The notes beneath the pieces are model-generated. The model saw nothing but the letters and a program-made list of their open reading frames with translations. It had not been told where the DNA came from and made no database searches. Shown piece by piece: positions 1 to 8,127 of a stretch of DNA of 64,000 nt (the first letter of the stretch is position 1; each line of letters starts with the position of its first letter). Origin of the DNA: Actinophytocola oryzae (GTDB lineage: Bacteria; Actinomycetota; Actinomycetes; Mycobacteriales; Pseudonocardiaceae); contig NZ_SOCP01000010.1 in the NCBI RefSeq assembly GCF_004364325.1, forward strand, positions 62,001-126,000. The letters run 5' to 3'. The translations under genes were made by a program, and so were the position numbers.

Positions 1-411
1 GCGGGTCTGCACGAGCTGGCCGGCTACGCGGAGTTCGCGCGTCGTGTCGCAGGCGTGCGCCGCGACCTGCTGCGCTTCCTCGTCGACGCGGCCGCACGTG
101 GTCGCTCGGTCGTCGGCTACGGCGCGCCGGGCAAGGGCAACACGCTGCTCAACCACTGTGGCATCCGGTCGGACCTGATGGCGTACACAGTGGACCGGAA
201 CCCGTACAAGCACGGCCGGTTCACGCCTGGCACCAGGATCCCGATCCTGCCGCCGGAGCAGATCGCCGTCGACAGGCCGGACTACGTGCTGGTGCTGCCG
301 TGGAACCTGCGCGCGGAGCTGACCGCGCAACTGTCCTATGTGGGCGAATGGGGCGGAAAGCTCGTTTTCCCCATCCCGCATCTCGAGATCGTCGAGGTCA
401 AGAAATCATGA
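1..411 (+). CDS. Sugar C-methyltransferase, C-terminal part (cut by window edge)
   Basis: The reading frame is open from the first base, so only the last 136 residues are seen. They match the C-terminal domain of SAM-dependent sugar C-methyltransferases (TylCIII-like NDP-hexose C-methyltransferases): a Rossmann-like GYGAPGKGNTLLNHCG motif at about visible residues 39-54 and a conserved ending with PWNLRAE and a hydrophobic strand. Enzymes of this family add a methyl group to carbon 3 of a keto-deoxysugar nucleotide. The following genes (nucleotidyltransferase, epimerase, RmlC-like) fit a deoxysugar pathway. The catalytic N-terminal part, including the SAM site, lies outside the window, so substrate is inferred only from family and context. 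Confidence 0.8.
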   Translation, partial: AGLHELAGYAEFARRVAGVRRDLLRFLVDAAARGRSVVGYGAPGKGNTLLNHCGIRSDLMAYTVDRNPYKHGRFTPGTRIPILPPEQIAVDRPDYVLVLPWNLRAELTAQLSYVGEWGGKLVFPIPHLEIVEVKKS

Positions 412-469
412 GCGAGCTTGCGAGCGAATCATCGACGCAGAGATGCCTCGGAGCCTGCGAGGAGGCATC
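410..469 (+). repeat. 60-bp coupling repeat, copy A
   Basis: This 60-bp segment fills the gap between the methyltransferase and the nucleotidyltransferase. It resembles the two tandem units at 43621-43740, sharing the block GAGCGAGCTTGCGAGCGAA early and CGGAGCCTGCGAGG late. It is open as a 21-residue mini-ORF (ATG 408, TGA 471-473) that overlaps the stop of the upstream gene and the start of the downstream gene by ATGA junctions. The late GAGGAGG also serves as the ribosome binding site for the gene at 470. The mini-ORF may simply keep ribosomes coupled; the peptide itself may be meaningless. Confidence 0.7.
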
Positions 470-1252
470 ATGAAGGTCGTACTGTTCTGCGGCGGCTACG
501 GCATGCGCATGCGCAACGGCACAGCGGACGACGTCCCCAAGCCCATGGCCATGGTCGGCCCCAGACCGCTCATCTGGCACGTCATGCGTTACTACGCCCA
601 CTTCGGACACACGGAGTTCATACTGTGCCTGGGCTACGGCGCACACCACATCAAGCGGTTCTTCCTCGAGTACGAGGAGACCACGTCGAACGACTTCGTG
701 CTCCAGAACGGCGTCCCGCAGCTCCTGACCACGGACATCGCCGACTGGAAGATCACGTTCGTGCAGACCGGCATCGAGTCGGCCATCGGCGAGCGACTGC
801 GCCGGGTCCGCCCGTACCTCGACGGTGACGAGATGTTCCTCGCCAACTACGCGGACGTGCTGACCGACGCGCCGCTGCAGACGATGATCGAGCGGTTCGA
901 GAACACCGAGGCGGGTGCCTCGATGATGGTCGTGCCGCCGCAGTCGTCGTTCCACTGCGTGGAGATGGGCGAGGACAACAGGGTCGGCTCGATCACCGCG
1001 GTCAGCGAGATGCCGATGTGGGAGAACGGCGGTTACTTCGTGCTGCGGCAGGAGGTCTTCGACCACATCCCCGAGGGCGGTGACCTCGTCGCCGACGGGT
1101 GCACCGAGCTGGCCAAGCGCGGGCGCCTGCTCGCCTACCCGTACCGGGGGTTCTGGCAGCCGACCGACACGGTCAAGGAGCGGACCATGCTGGACGACGG
1201 CTACACGCGCGGCGTGCGGCCCTGGGCGCTGTGGGAGAGGGTCCCGGCGTGA
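470..1252 (+). CDS. Sugar-phosphate nucleotidyltransferase (RfbF/RfbA type)
   Basis: This 260-residue protein begins with the nucleotide-binding signature MKVVLFCGGYGMRMR (GG-x-G-x-R at residues 8-13), followed by KPM at about residue 25. A later LANYADVLTD stretch resembles the metal-binding Asp region of glucose-1-phosphate cytidylyl/thymidylyltransferases. The family couples an NTP to a sugar 1-phosphate and so activates the sugar. The ATG at 470 was chosen because GGAGG precedes it and the family motif starts directly there. It lies after the 60-bp coupling repeat and overlaps the next gene by GTGA. The base (CTP, dTTP or UTP) cannot be decided; the MRMRN loop is unlike standard RmlA. Confidence 0.8.
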   Translation: MKVVLFCGGYGMRMRNGTADDVPKPMAMVGPRPLIWHVMRYYAHFGHTEFILCLGYGAHHIKRFFLEYEETTSNDFVLQNGVPQLLTTDIADWKITFVQTGIESAIGERLRRVRPYLDGDEMFLANYADVLTDAPLQTMIERFENTEAGASMMVVPPQSSFHCVEMGEDNRVGSITAVSEMPMWENGGYFVLRQEVFDHIPEGGDLVADGCTELAKRGRLLAYPYRGFWQPTDTVKERTMLDDGYTRGVRPWALWERVPA

Positions 1253-1893
1253 TCTCGCTAGGGGGGAATGTTCGCTCTGTCGTGGTTCTCGGCGCGCACT
1301 GCGACGACATCGCGATCGGCGCGGGCGGCACGCTGCTGGCCCTGTGCGAGGCGAACATCGGCCTGCGGGTCGACGCACTCGTGCTGTCCGGCGGTGGCAC
1401 CGACCGGGAGGACGAGGAACGTGCGGCGCTGCGGGCGTTCTGCCCGGCCGCCGAGCTGGACGTGACCGTCCACAAGCTACCGGACGGCCGTCTGCCCGCG
1501 CACTGGGACGAGGCCAAGAACGCCCTCGAGGACCTGCGGTCCCGAACCGATCCCGACCTGGTCATCGCGCCGCACAGGGGGGACGCGCACCAGGACCACC
1601 GGGGCCTCGCGAAGCTGGTGCCGACGGTGTTCCGGGGCCATCTCACGCTTGGCTACGAGATCGTCAAGTGGGACGGCGACCTCGGGAGCCCCAACACCTA
1701 CCAGCCGTTGTCCTCGGAACGGGCCGAGAAAAAGGTCGCACTGCTGCAACAGCACTACCCTTCGCAGCGACACCGTCCTTGGTACGACAAGGAAGCGTTC
1801 CTCGGGTTGGCGCGGATCCGTGGCATCGAGTGCCAGAGCCGCTACGCGGAGGCGTTCCACGTGACCAAGATGACGCTCGGTCTGGAGGTCTGA
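1249..1893 (+). CDS. PIG-L family deacetylase
   Basis: The 214-residue product has the zinc-site signature AHCDD near residue 20 (family consensus AHPDD) and a second motif, [10 protein letters not shown], near residue 105-114, as in LmbE/PIG-L N-acetylglucosaminyl deacetylases such as MshB. These are zinc hydrolases that remove N-acetyl groups from sugars. The start is GTG 1249, which overlaps the upstream stop (GTGA). Its place in the sugar operon suggests deacetylation of an N-acetylated sugar or sugar nucleotide to give a free amine. The variant Cys in place of Pro in the first motif is seen; its effect is unknown. Confidence 0.82.
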   Translation: MISLGGNVRSVVVLGAHCDDIAIGAGGTLLALCEANIGLRVDALVLSGGGTDREDEERAALRAFCPAAELDVTVHKLPDGRLPAHWDEAKNALEDLRSRTDPDLVIAPHRGDAHQDHRGLAKLVPTVFRGHLTLGYEIVKWDGDLGSPNTYQPLSSERAEKKVALLQQHYPSQRHRPWYDKEAFLGLARIRGIECQSRYAEAFHVTKMTLGLEV

Positions 1894-1897
1894 AGCC

Positions 1898-2920
1898 ATG
1901 AAGGTGCTGCTCACTGGCCACAAAGGATACCTGGGCACGGTCATGGCGCCCGTGCTCACGGCGGCAGGACACGAGGTGGCCGGGCTCGACTCCGGGCTGT
2001 TCGACCAGTGCCTGCTCGGTCCGGAGCCGAACGACCCGCCCGGCGTGCACGTCGACCTCCGCGACGTGCAGCTGTCGCACCTGGAGGGTTTCGACGCGGT
2101 CATCCACCTCGCCGCGTTGTCGAACGACCCGCTCGGCGCGCTGGCGCCGCAGCTCACCTACGACATCAACCACCGGGCGTCGACGCGGCTCGCCCGGCTG
2201 GCACGCGACGCGGGCGTCAAGCGTTTCCTGTACGCCTCCACGTGCTCGGTCTACGGCGCTTCCGGCGGCGACGGCCTGGTCGACGAGAACGCGCCGCTGC
2301 GCCCGGTCACCCCGTACGCCGAGTCGAAGGTCCGCGTCGAGGACGACCTGAACCGCCTGGCAGACGACGACTTCACGCCCGTCTACCTGCGCAACGCCAC
2401 GGCGTTCGGCTTCTCGCCGCGACTTCGCGCGGACATCGTGCTGAACAACCTGGTCGGCCACGCCTATCTGTCCGGCGAGGTGCTGGTGCTGTCCGACGGC
2501 ACACCGTGGCGGCCGCTCGTGCACGCAGGCGACATCGCGCGGGCCTTCGCCGCCGCACTGGTCGCGCCGAAGGGCGCCGTGCACGACAAGGCGTTCAACA
2601 TCGGCACCGAGCGGAACAACGTGACGGTGGCCGAGATCGCGAACGAGGTCGTCGAGGCCGTGCCCGGCTCGACACTGCGGATCACCGGTGAGGCCGGGTC
2701 CGACCCGCGCTCCTACCGCGTCGACTTCTCCCGCTTCCGCGCCGCCGTCCCCGGCTTCGACTGCGAGTGGTCGATCAAGGACGGCGCGCTGGAGCTGGCC
2801 GACGCGTACCAGCGGCACGGTCTGACCCGCGAGACGTTCGAGCGCCGGTTCACCAGGCTGGCGTGGCTCCAGGACCGGTCGAAGGCAGGCACGGTCGACG
2901 AGACGTTGCGGCACACCTGA
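1898..2920 (+). CDS. NAD-dependent epimerase/dehydratase
   Basis: This 340-residue protein is an extended short-chain dehydrogenase. It has the N-terminal cofactor motif GHKGYLG (residues 7-13), a STCSVYG strand near residue 113-119 and the catalytic Tyr-x3-Lys in PYAESK near residue 140. These act on nucleotide sugars (4-epimerases, 4,6-dehydratases, 4-ketoreductases). ATG 1898 lies 4 bp after the upstream stop. The protein ends by a TGATG overlap with the next gene. The exact reaction cannot be read from the sequence; the operon setting supports a step in making the same modified sugar. Confidence 0.82.
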   Translation: MKVLLTGHKGYLGTVMAPVLTAAGHEVAGLDSGLFDQCLLGPEPNDPPGVHVDLRDVQLSHLEGFDAVIHLAALSNDPLGALAPQLTYDINHRASTRLARLARDAGVKRFLYASTCSVYGASGGDGLVDENAPLRPVTPYAESKVRVEDDLNRLADDDFTPVYLRNATAFGFSPRLRADIVLNNLVGHAYLSGEVLVLSDGTPWRPLVHAGDIARAFAAALVAPKGAVHDKAFNIGTERNNVTVAEIANEVVEAVPGSTLRITGEAGSDPRSYRVDFSRFRAAVPGFDCEWSIKDGALELADAYQRHGLTRETFERRFTRLAWLQDRSKAGTVDETLRHT

Positions 2921-4179
2921 TGTCGGCTCTCGGCGACGGGATGCACGCTCTGGTGCGGCGTCTCTACCCGCTGTGCCGGAGCATCACCGGCAACGGCGTG
3001 CGGGACACCCTGCGGATCATCGGCGAGCACCTCGACCTGCACGTGCACGAGGTGCCGACCGGTGCGCAGGTGCTCGACTGGACGGTGCCGCAGGAGTGGA
3101 ACATCCGCGACGCCTACATCGCCCGCGACGGCGAGCGGGTCGTGGACTTCCAGCGGCTGAACCTGCACGTCGTCGGCTACAGCGTGCCGGTGGAGCGCAC
3201 GATGCCGCTGGAGGAGCTGCGCGGCCACCTGCACACGCTGCCCGACCAGCCGGACCTCGTGCCGTACCGGACGTCCTACTACGCACCGACCTGGGGCTTC
3301 TGCCTCGCCCAGTCCACTTTGGACGAGATGCCCGAAGGCGACTACGAGGTCCGGATCGACGCCACGCTCGCGAACGGCTCGCTGACCTACGCGGAACACG
3401 TCGTGCGGGGCCAGGTCGACGACGAGGTCATCGTCTCCTGCCACGTCTGCCACCCGTCGCTCGCCAACGACAACATGGCGGGTGTCGCCGTCGCGGTCGA
3501 GCTGGCGAAGTCACTGGTGAACCCGTACTACACCTACCGGTTCATCTTCGCGCCAGGCACGATCGGCGCGATCACGTGGCTCGCCCGCAACCGTGACCGG
3601 GTCGACCGGGTGAAGCACGGCATCGTCCTGGCCTGCGCGGGCGACCGGGGTTCGTTGACCTACAAGCAGAGCCGCCGGGGCGACGCGGACATCGACCGGG
3701 TCATGGCGCACGTGCTGCGTGACCGTCCACACGAGATCCGCGAGTTCTCCCCGTACGGCTACGACGAGCGCCAGTACTGCTCGCCCGGCTTCAACCTCGG
3801 CGTCGGCTCGCTCACCCGCACCCCGTACGCGGGCTACCCTGAGTACCACACCTCCGGCGACAACCCGGACTTCGTCACCCCGGAGTCCCTTGTGGACACG
3901 CTGGCGGTGTGCCGGGAGGCGGTCGAGGTCCTCGACCGCAACCGCACGTACGTCAACCTCAGCCCGTACGGTGAGCCGCAGCTGGGCAAGCGTGGCCTCT
4001 ACGAGTCGCTCGGGGGCCGCAGTGACGCGAAGGACGCGCAGCTCGCCATGCTGTGGGTGCTGAACCTGTCCGACGGGACCAACGACCTGCTCACCATCGC
4101 CGATCGGGCGCGCCTGCCCTTCGCGGCGGTCGCCGCCGCCGCGGACGCGCTGCACGCCGCGGGACTGCTGAAGGACTAG
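2920..4179 (+). CDS. DUF4910 / M28-like aminopeptidase-domain protein
   Basis: The 419-residue product fits DUF4910/DUF2172 proteins, which have a Zn-aminopeptidase (M28-like) fold and a C-terminal winged-helix part. Metal-ligand-like motifs are visible: SCHVCHPSLANDN near residue 170-182 and PEYHTSGDN near residue 307-315. A C-terminal helical region (about 365-419) resembles the winged helix. Members are frequent in polysaccharide and sugar-modification clusters, but their substrates are largely unknown. ATG 2920 shares one base with the upstream stop. A role in trimming an aminoacyl or amide group on a glycan precursor would fit, but this is inference. Confidence 0.75.
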   Translation: MSALGDGMHALVRRLYPLCRSITGNGVRDTLRIIGEHLDLHVHEVPTGAQVLDWTVPQEWNIRDAYIARDGERVVDFQRLNLHVVGYSVPVERTMPLEELRGHLHTLPDQPDLVPYRTSYYAPTWGFCLAQSTLDEMPEGDYEVRIDATLANGSLTYAEHVVRGQVDDEVIVSCHVCHPSLANDNMAGVAVAVELAKSLVNPYYTYRFIFAPGTIGAITWLARNRDRVDRVKHGIVLACAGDRGSLTYKQSRRGDADIDRVMAHVLRDRPHEIREFSPYGYDERQYCSPGFNLGVGSLTRTPYAGYPEYHTSGDNPDFVTPESLVDTLAVCREAVEVLDRNRTYVNLSPYGEPQLGKRGLYESLGGRSDAKDAQLAMLWVLNLSDGTNDLLTIADRARLPFAAVAAAADALHAAGLLKD

Positions 4180-4182
4180 CAC

Positions 4183-5478
4183 ATGGTCGGGATTCGGGGG
4201 ATCGCGCGGCGCCTGTCCTGGGGACTCGGCGACCAGGCGGTGTCGAGCATGTCCAACTTCGTGGTCGGCCTGGTGGTCGCCCGCGAGCTCGGGGTGGCCG
4301 CCTTCGGCGTGTTCAGCCTGGCGTGGGTCACCTACGGCGTGATCCTCAACATCTCCCGAGGCCTTTCCACCGATCCGCTGGTGGTGCGCTACTCCGGTGC
4401 GTCCACTGAGGACTGGCGGGCGGCGACGTCCCGTGCCACGGGCACCTCCCTGGTCGTCGGCGTCGCGTTCGGTGGGGTGTCCGCACTGGTCGGGTTGTTC
4501 ATGGGCGGCATGATCGGCGACGCCTTCCTCGCGCTCGCGGTCGTGACGCCCGCGCTGCTGCTGCAGGACGCCTGGCGGTTCGCGTTCTTCGCCGCGGGTC
4601 AGGGGCACAAGGCGTTCCTCAACGACACCGTGTGGGCACTCGCCAGCATCCCGTTGCTGGCACTGGCCGCGATCCACAGCACGGTCTGGGGCTTCATGCT
4701 CGCGTGGGGTGGGGCGGCACTGGTCGCGGCGGGCTACGGGTGGCAGCAGAGCCGCGTCGTGCCGCACTTCAACGGGGTGCGGGACTGGCTGCACAGGCAC
4801 CGGGACCTCGGCTCGCGCTACATGATCGAGAACGTCACCAACAGCGGCGCGGCACAGCTGCGCATGTACGGCCTCGGCGCGATCGCCGGTCTCGCCGACG
4901 TCGGGTCGGTCCGCGGCGCGGAACTGCTCCTCGGCCCGTTCCTCGCGCTGCTCATGGGTGTCAGCCTGTTCGCGGTGCCGGAGGCCGCGCGGGTGCTGCG
5001 CAGGGCACCGGAGAAGCTGATCCGGTTCTGCCTCGTCATCGGTGGCGCGCAGGCGGCAGCGGCGGCCCTGTGGGGTCTGTTCCTGCTGTTGCTGGTGCCG
5101 GACTCGCTCGGCCGGCTCCTGATCGCGGACGTGTGGGCCCCGGCGAGCCACCTGATCCTGCCCGTCTCGCTGTCGGTCACGGCCGCCGGTGTCATCACGG
5201 GTGCCGCCGCGGGCCTGCGTGCCCTCGGCGCGGCCCGCAGGAGCCTGCGTTCACAGCTGGTCCAGTCCGCCGGGTACCTCGGGTTCGGCCTCGCTGGTGC
5301 CGCACTCGGTGGTGCGGCGGGCATGAGCTGGGGCTCCACCGCGGCCATGTGGTGCTGCGCGGTCCTCTGGTGGCTGCAACTGCGCGCAGCGTTGCGCGAC
5401 CACGTCCCCTCCGTTCCGGAACATGTCATGGCCGGCGTCGACGACGCGTCGACCATCGAGGAAGTGAGCACGCCATGA
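4183..5478 (+). CDS. Polysaccharide flippase-like membrane protein (Wzx/MATE family)
   Basis: This 431-residue protein has about twelve hydrophobic segments spread over its length, with few charged residues between them. The opening (GLGDQAVSSMSNFVVGLVVARELG) is typical of Wzx/MurJ-type flippases of the MOP superfamily, which move lipid-linked sugars across the cytoplasmic membrane. The start ATG 4183 is 3 bp after the previous stop, and the end overlaps the GT2 gene by ATGA. It is the only clear flippase in the left sugar operon and is the likely exporter of its lipid-linked product. Substrate unknown. Confidence 0.78.
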   Translation: MVGIRGIARRLSWGLGDQAVSSMSNFVVGLVVARELGVAAFGVFSLAWVTYGVILNISRGLSTDPLVVRYSGASTEDWRAATSRATGTSLVVGVAFGGVSALVGLFMGGMIGDAFLALAVVTPALLLQDAWRFAFFAAGQGHKAFLNDTVWALASIPLLALAAIHSTVWGFMLAWGGAALVAAGYGWQQSRVVPHFNGVRDWLHRHRDLGSRYMIENVTNSGAAQLRMYGLGAIAGLADVGSVRGAELLLGPFLALLMGVSLFAVPEAARVLRRAPEKLIRFCLVIGGAQAAAAALWGLFLLLLVPDSLGRLLIADVWAPASHLILPVSLSVTAAGVITGAAAGLRALGAARRSLRSQLVQSAGYLGFGLAGAALGGAAGMSWGSTAAMWCCAVLWWLQLRAALRDHVPSVPEHVMAGVDDASTIEEVSTP

Positions 5479-6410
5479 CCCCTCGACTCACCATCGGGCT
5501 GCCGGTCTACAACGGTGAGGAGTACCTCGCGGAGTCGCTCGACGCGTTGCTCGGCCAGTCCTACGAGGACTTCGAGCTGATCATCACGGACAACGCGTCG
5601 ACCGACGGCACCGCGAGCATCTGCAAGCGCTACGCGGCAGCGGACTCCCGCATCGCCTACCACCGCCTGCCGAAGAACATCGGCGCGGCGGGCAACCACA
5701 ACCACGTGTTCACGCTGGCGAGCGGCGAGCTGTTCAAGTGGGCGTCGCACGACGACCTCTACGGCCGCACCCTGCTCGAACGTTGCGTCGAGGCGCTGGA
5801 CGAGCGTCCGGACTTCGTCCTCGCGCACTCCTACAACGCGACGATCGACAGCAGCGGCAAGATCATCGAGCCGTACGACTACCGCATCCCCACCGACTCG
5901 CCGTCCGCGGCGGAACGCTTCCGCGGCCTGCTGCACGCACCGGGCGGCGACGACTTCTACGGTGTCATCCGGTCGGCCTCGCTGCGCAACGTGAAGCCAC
6001 ATGACAGCTACCACCACGCCGACCGCACGTTCGTGATGGACCTGGCCATGCAGGGCCGCTTCCACCAGGTGCCGGAGCTGCTGTACTTCCGCCGCGACCA
6101 CGAGACCCGTGCCGAGCGGGCGAACCCGAGCGTGCGCAGCCGGTGCGCGAACCTGGACCCCAAGCGTGCCAAGGGCTTCAACCCGACCGCGCGACTGCTC
6201 GCCGAGTACGCCTGGGGCTACGTCGACCTCATCAACCGCGCGCCCATCAGCGGCGCGGAGAAGCGCAGGTGCTTCCGCTACCTCACCGAGTACCTGTCGA
6301 GCCGCGCGACCCGCCGGGTCGTCAGCGCCGACAGCAGGCCCGCGGTGGCGCCGAAGGAACAGGTGTTGTCGATCGACGGGATCGTCCCACGCAGGCGCGT
6401 GATTTCATGA
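5475..6410 (+). CDS. Glycosyltransferase family 2
   Basis: The 311-residue product starts with the GT-A signature LTIGLPVYNGEEYLAESL and continues with the DNASTDGT nucleotide-binding motif near residue 38-45. A further KWASHDDLYG (about residues 86-95) supplies the DxD-like metal site (HDD). These enzymes transfer a sugar from a nucleotide donor to a glycan or lipid acceptor on the cytoplasmic side. The start ATG 5475 overlaps the flippase stop (ATGA) and the end overlaps the next gene (ATGA). No transmembrane segment is seen, so it is probably peripheral. Donor and acceptor cannot be told. Confidence 0.85.
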   Translation: MTPRLTIGLPVYNGEEYLAESLDALLGQSYEDFELIITDNASTDGTASICKRYAAADSRIAYHRLPKNIGAAGNHNHVFTLASGELFKWASHDDLYGRTLLERCVEALDERPDFVLAHSYNATIDSSGKIIEPYDYRIPTDSPSAAERFRGLLHAPGGDDFYGVIRSASLRNVKPHDSYHHADRTFVMDLAMQGRFHQVPELLYFRRDHETRAERANPSVRSRCANLDPKRAKGFNPTARLLAEYAWGYVDLINRAPISGAEKRRCFRYLTEYLSSRATRRVVSADSRPAVAPKEQVLSIDGIVPRRRVIS

Positions 6411-7579
6411 AGGTGGGACTCTTCGGGCTGCTCGGCACCGGCAACCTCGGCAACGACGGGTCGCTCGCCGCGGTGCTCGCCCATCTGCGTGAGCGGCATC
6501 CCCAGGCGCGCATCGAGGTGTTCTGCTCGGGCCCCGAGGACGTGATGGCACGACACGGTGTGCCCGCCGTCCGGATGAACTGGTACCGCGACGAGTACGC
6601 CACGGCGTCCCGGCTCTCCTCGATCGTCCGAAAAGGACTCGGCAAGCTCGTCGACATCGTCCGCACAGCCGACTGGGTCCGCAGGCAGGACGTGGTCGTC
6701 GTGCCTGGCATGGGCGTGCTGGAGACCACGCTGCCGCTGCGCCCGTGGGGCTGGCCGTACTCGCTGTTCCTGCTGTCGTTCACCGGGAAGCTGGTACGCA
6801 CCAAGGTGGTGTTCCTCGCGGTCGGCGCGGGCACGGTGGCCGACCGGGCCAACCGCACGCTGCTCGTCGGTGCCGCGCGCCTCGCCTACTACCGCTCCTA
6901 CCGCGACGAGGTGTCGCGGGACGCCCTGTCCGCCATGGGTCTCGACACGTCCCACGACCCGGTGCACACCGATCTCGCGTTCGCGCTGCCGAACCCGACG
7001 CCTCCGGTGGACGCGGGGGTCGTGGGCGTCGGCGTGATGGACTACCACGGCAGCAACACCGACCGGGCGCGTGCGGGCCGCATCCACCGCGACTACGTGT
7101 CGCGCATGACCGAGTTCGTGCGGTGGCTCGTCGAGGACGGCCGCGTGGTGCGGCTCTTCGTCGGCGACCACGTCGACGAGGGCGTGGCGGAGCGGATCAT
7201 CGCGGCCGTCGGCTCCCCGGCGGTGTCGGTCGTCCACACGTCCTCTCTGGACGAGCTGTTGCGTGAGATGGCCAGGGTGGACGCGGTCGTCGCGTCCCGC
7301 TACCACAACGTGCTCGCCGCGCTGAAGCTCGGCAAGCCGACGGTCGCGGTCGGCTACGCGGCCAAGAGCGACGCGCTCATGGCGGAGATGGGGCTCGGCG
7401 AGTTCTGCCAGTCCATCCGCGACCTCGACGTCGACCGGCTGGTGAAGCAGTTCACGCTGGCGGTCGAGCGGGACGCGGAGCTGCGTGCCGTGCTCGCCAG
7501 GCGCAACGCGGAGATGACGGGACGGGTCGAGCGGCAGCTGTTCGAGCTGTCGGCGATTCTTCGAGGGGAACGTGGATGA
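6407..7579 (+). CDS. Polysaccharide pyruvyl transferase family protein
   Basis: The 390-residue product begins KVGLFGLLGTGNLGNDGSL, the typical entry of CsaB/ExoV-like pyruvyl transferases (GT-B-like fold). A C-terminal DAVVASRYHNVLAALKLGKP motif (about residues 290-309) matches the conserved R-x-H-x2-I/V-A-x4-G-x-P site. These enzymes put a phosphoenolpyruvate-derived ketal on sugars of cell-wall polymers, although many actinobacterial family members are uncharacterised. The ATG at 6407 is coupled to the previous gene and the end is coupled to the next gene by ATGA. It supports a pyruvylated, acidic glycan as product of this operon. Confidence 0.78.
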   Translation: MKVGLFGLLGTGNLGNDGSLAAVLAHLRERHPQARIEVFCSGPEDVMARHGVPAVRMNWYRDEYATASRLSSIVRKGLGKLVDIVRTADWVRRQDVVVVPGMGVLETTLPLRPWGWPYSLFLLSFTGKLVRTKVVFLAVGAGTVADRANRTLLVGAARLAYYRSYRDEVSRDALSAMGLDTSHDPVHTDLAFALPNPTPPVDAGVVGVGVMDYHGSNTDRARAGRIHRDYVSRMTEFVRWLVEDGRVVRLFVGDHVDEGVAERIIAAVGSPAVSVVHTSSLDELLREMARVDAVVASRYHNVLAALKLGKPTVAVGYAAKSDALMAEMGLGEFCQSIRDLDVDRLVKQFTLAVERDAELRAVLARRNAEMTGRVERQLFELSAILRGERG

Positions 7580-8121
7580 AGGCCATACCGGTGCCCGAGA
7601 TCGAGGGCGCCTACCTGTTCGAGCCGGTGCCGCACGTCGACGACCGAGGCTTCTTCTGCCGCACGTTCGACAAGGACGTCGTGGCCTCGGTCGGTATCGA
7701 CCCCGACGCCTTCCTGCAGGACAGCGTGTCGCGGTCGGCGTTCGGGGTCCTGCGCGGCATGCACCTGCGATCCGGTCGTGGCGAGGCCAAGCTGGTCCGC
7801 TGCTCCTACGGTCGCGTGTTCGACGTCATCGTCGACCTCCGGGCAGGCTCGCCCACCTACCGCAACCAGAAACACCTCGAGCTTTCCGGCGATTCTCAGG
7901 TGACCCTGTACGTGCCGGCAGGTTGCGCGCACGGCTTCCAGTCGCTGACCGACCCGGCCGACGTGTCGTACCGGATCGACCGGGCCCACGACCCGGCCGA
8001 GGACGTGACGATCGCGTTCGACGACCCGGAACTGGCCATCCCGTGGCCGTTCCCGCCGGAGCGTATGTCCGAAAGGGACAGAGTGGCGCCGTCGCTCGCG
8101 GTGGCGTTGGGAAGGACCTAG
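7576..8121 (+). CDS. dTDP-4-dehydrorhamnose 3,5-epimerase-like cupin (RmlC family)
   Basis: This 181-residue protein has the RmlC layout: HVDDRGFF near the N-terminus, the SVSRSAFGVLRGMHL stretch holding the catalytic-type His, VFDVIVDLRAGSPTY, and YVPAGCAHGFQ later. RmlC-type enzymes epimerise C3 and/or C5 of 4-keto-6-deoxy sugar nucleotides. The usual RGLHYQ reads RGMHLR here, so specificity may differ; EvaD-like C5-only or C3-only epimerases also vary in this area. It is coupled to the upstream gene (ATGA). It fits with the C-methyltransferase at the left edge in a branched deoxysugar pathway. Confidence 0.82.
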   Translation: MKAIPVPEIEGAYLFEPVPHVDDRGFFCRTFDKDVVASVGIDPDAFLQDSVSRSAFGVLRGMHLRSGRGEAKLVRCSYGRVFDVIVDLRAGSPTYRNQKHLELSGDSQVTLYVPAGCAHGFQSLTDPADVSYRIDRAHDPAEDVTIAFDDPELAIPWPFPPERMSERDRVAPSLAVALGRT

Positions 8122-8127
8122 ACCCAC

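Noticed and set aside
3511-5151. Long minus-strand frame opposite the DUF4910 and flippase genes
   Set aside because: Composition is His/Arg/Gln/Val-biased, no family motif, and the plus-strand genes are well supported and coupled.
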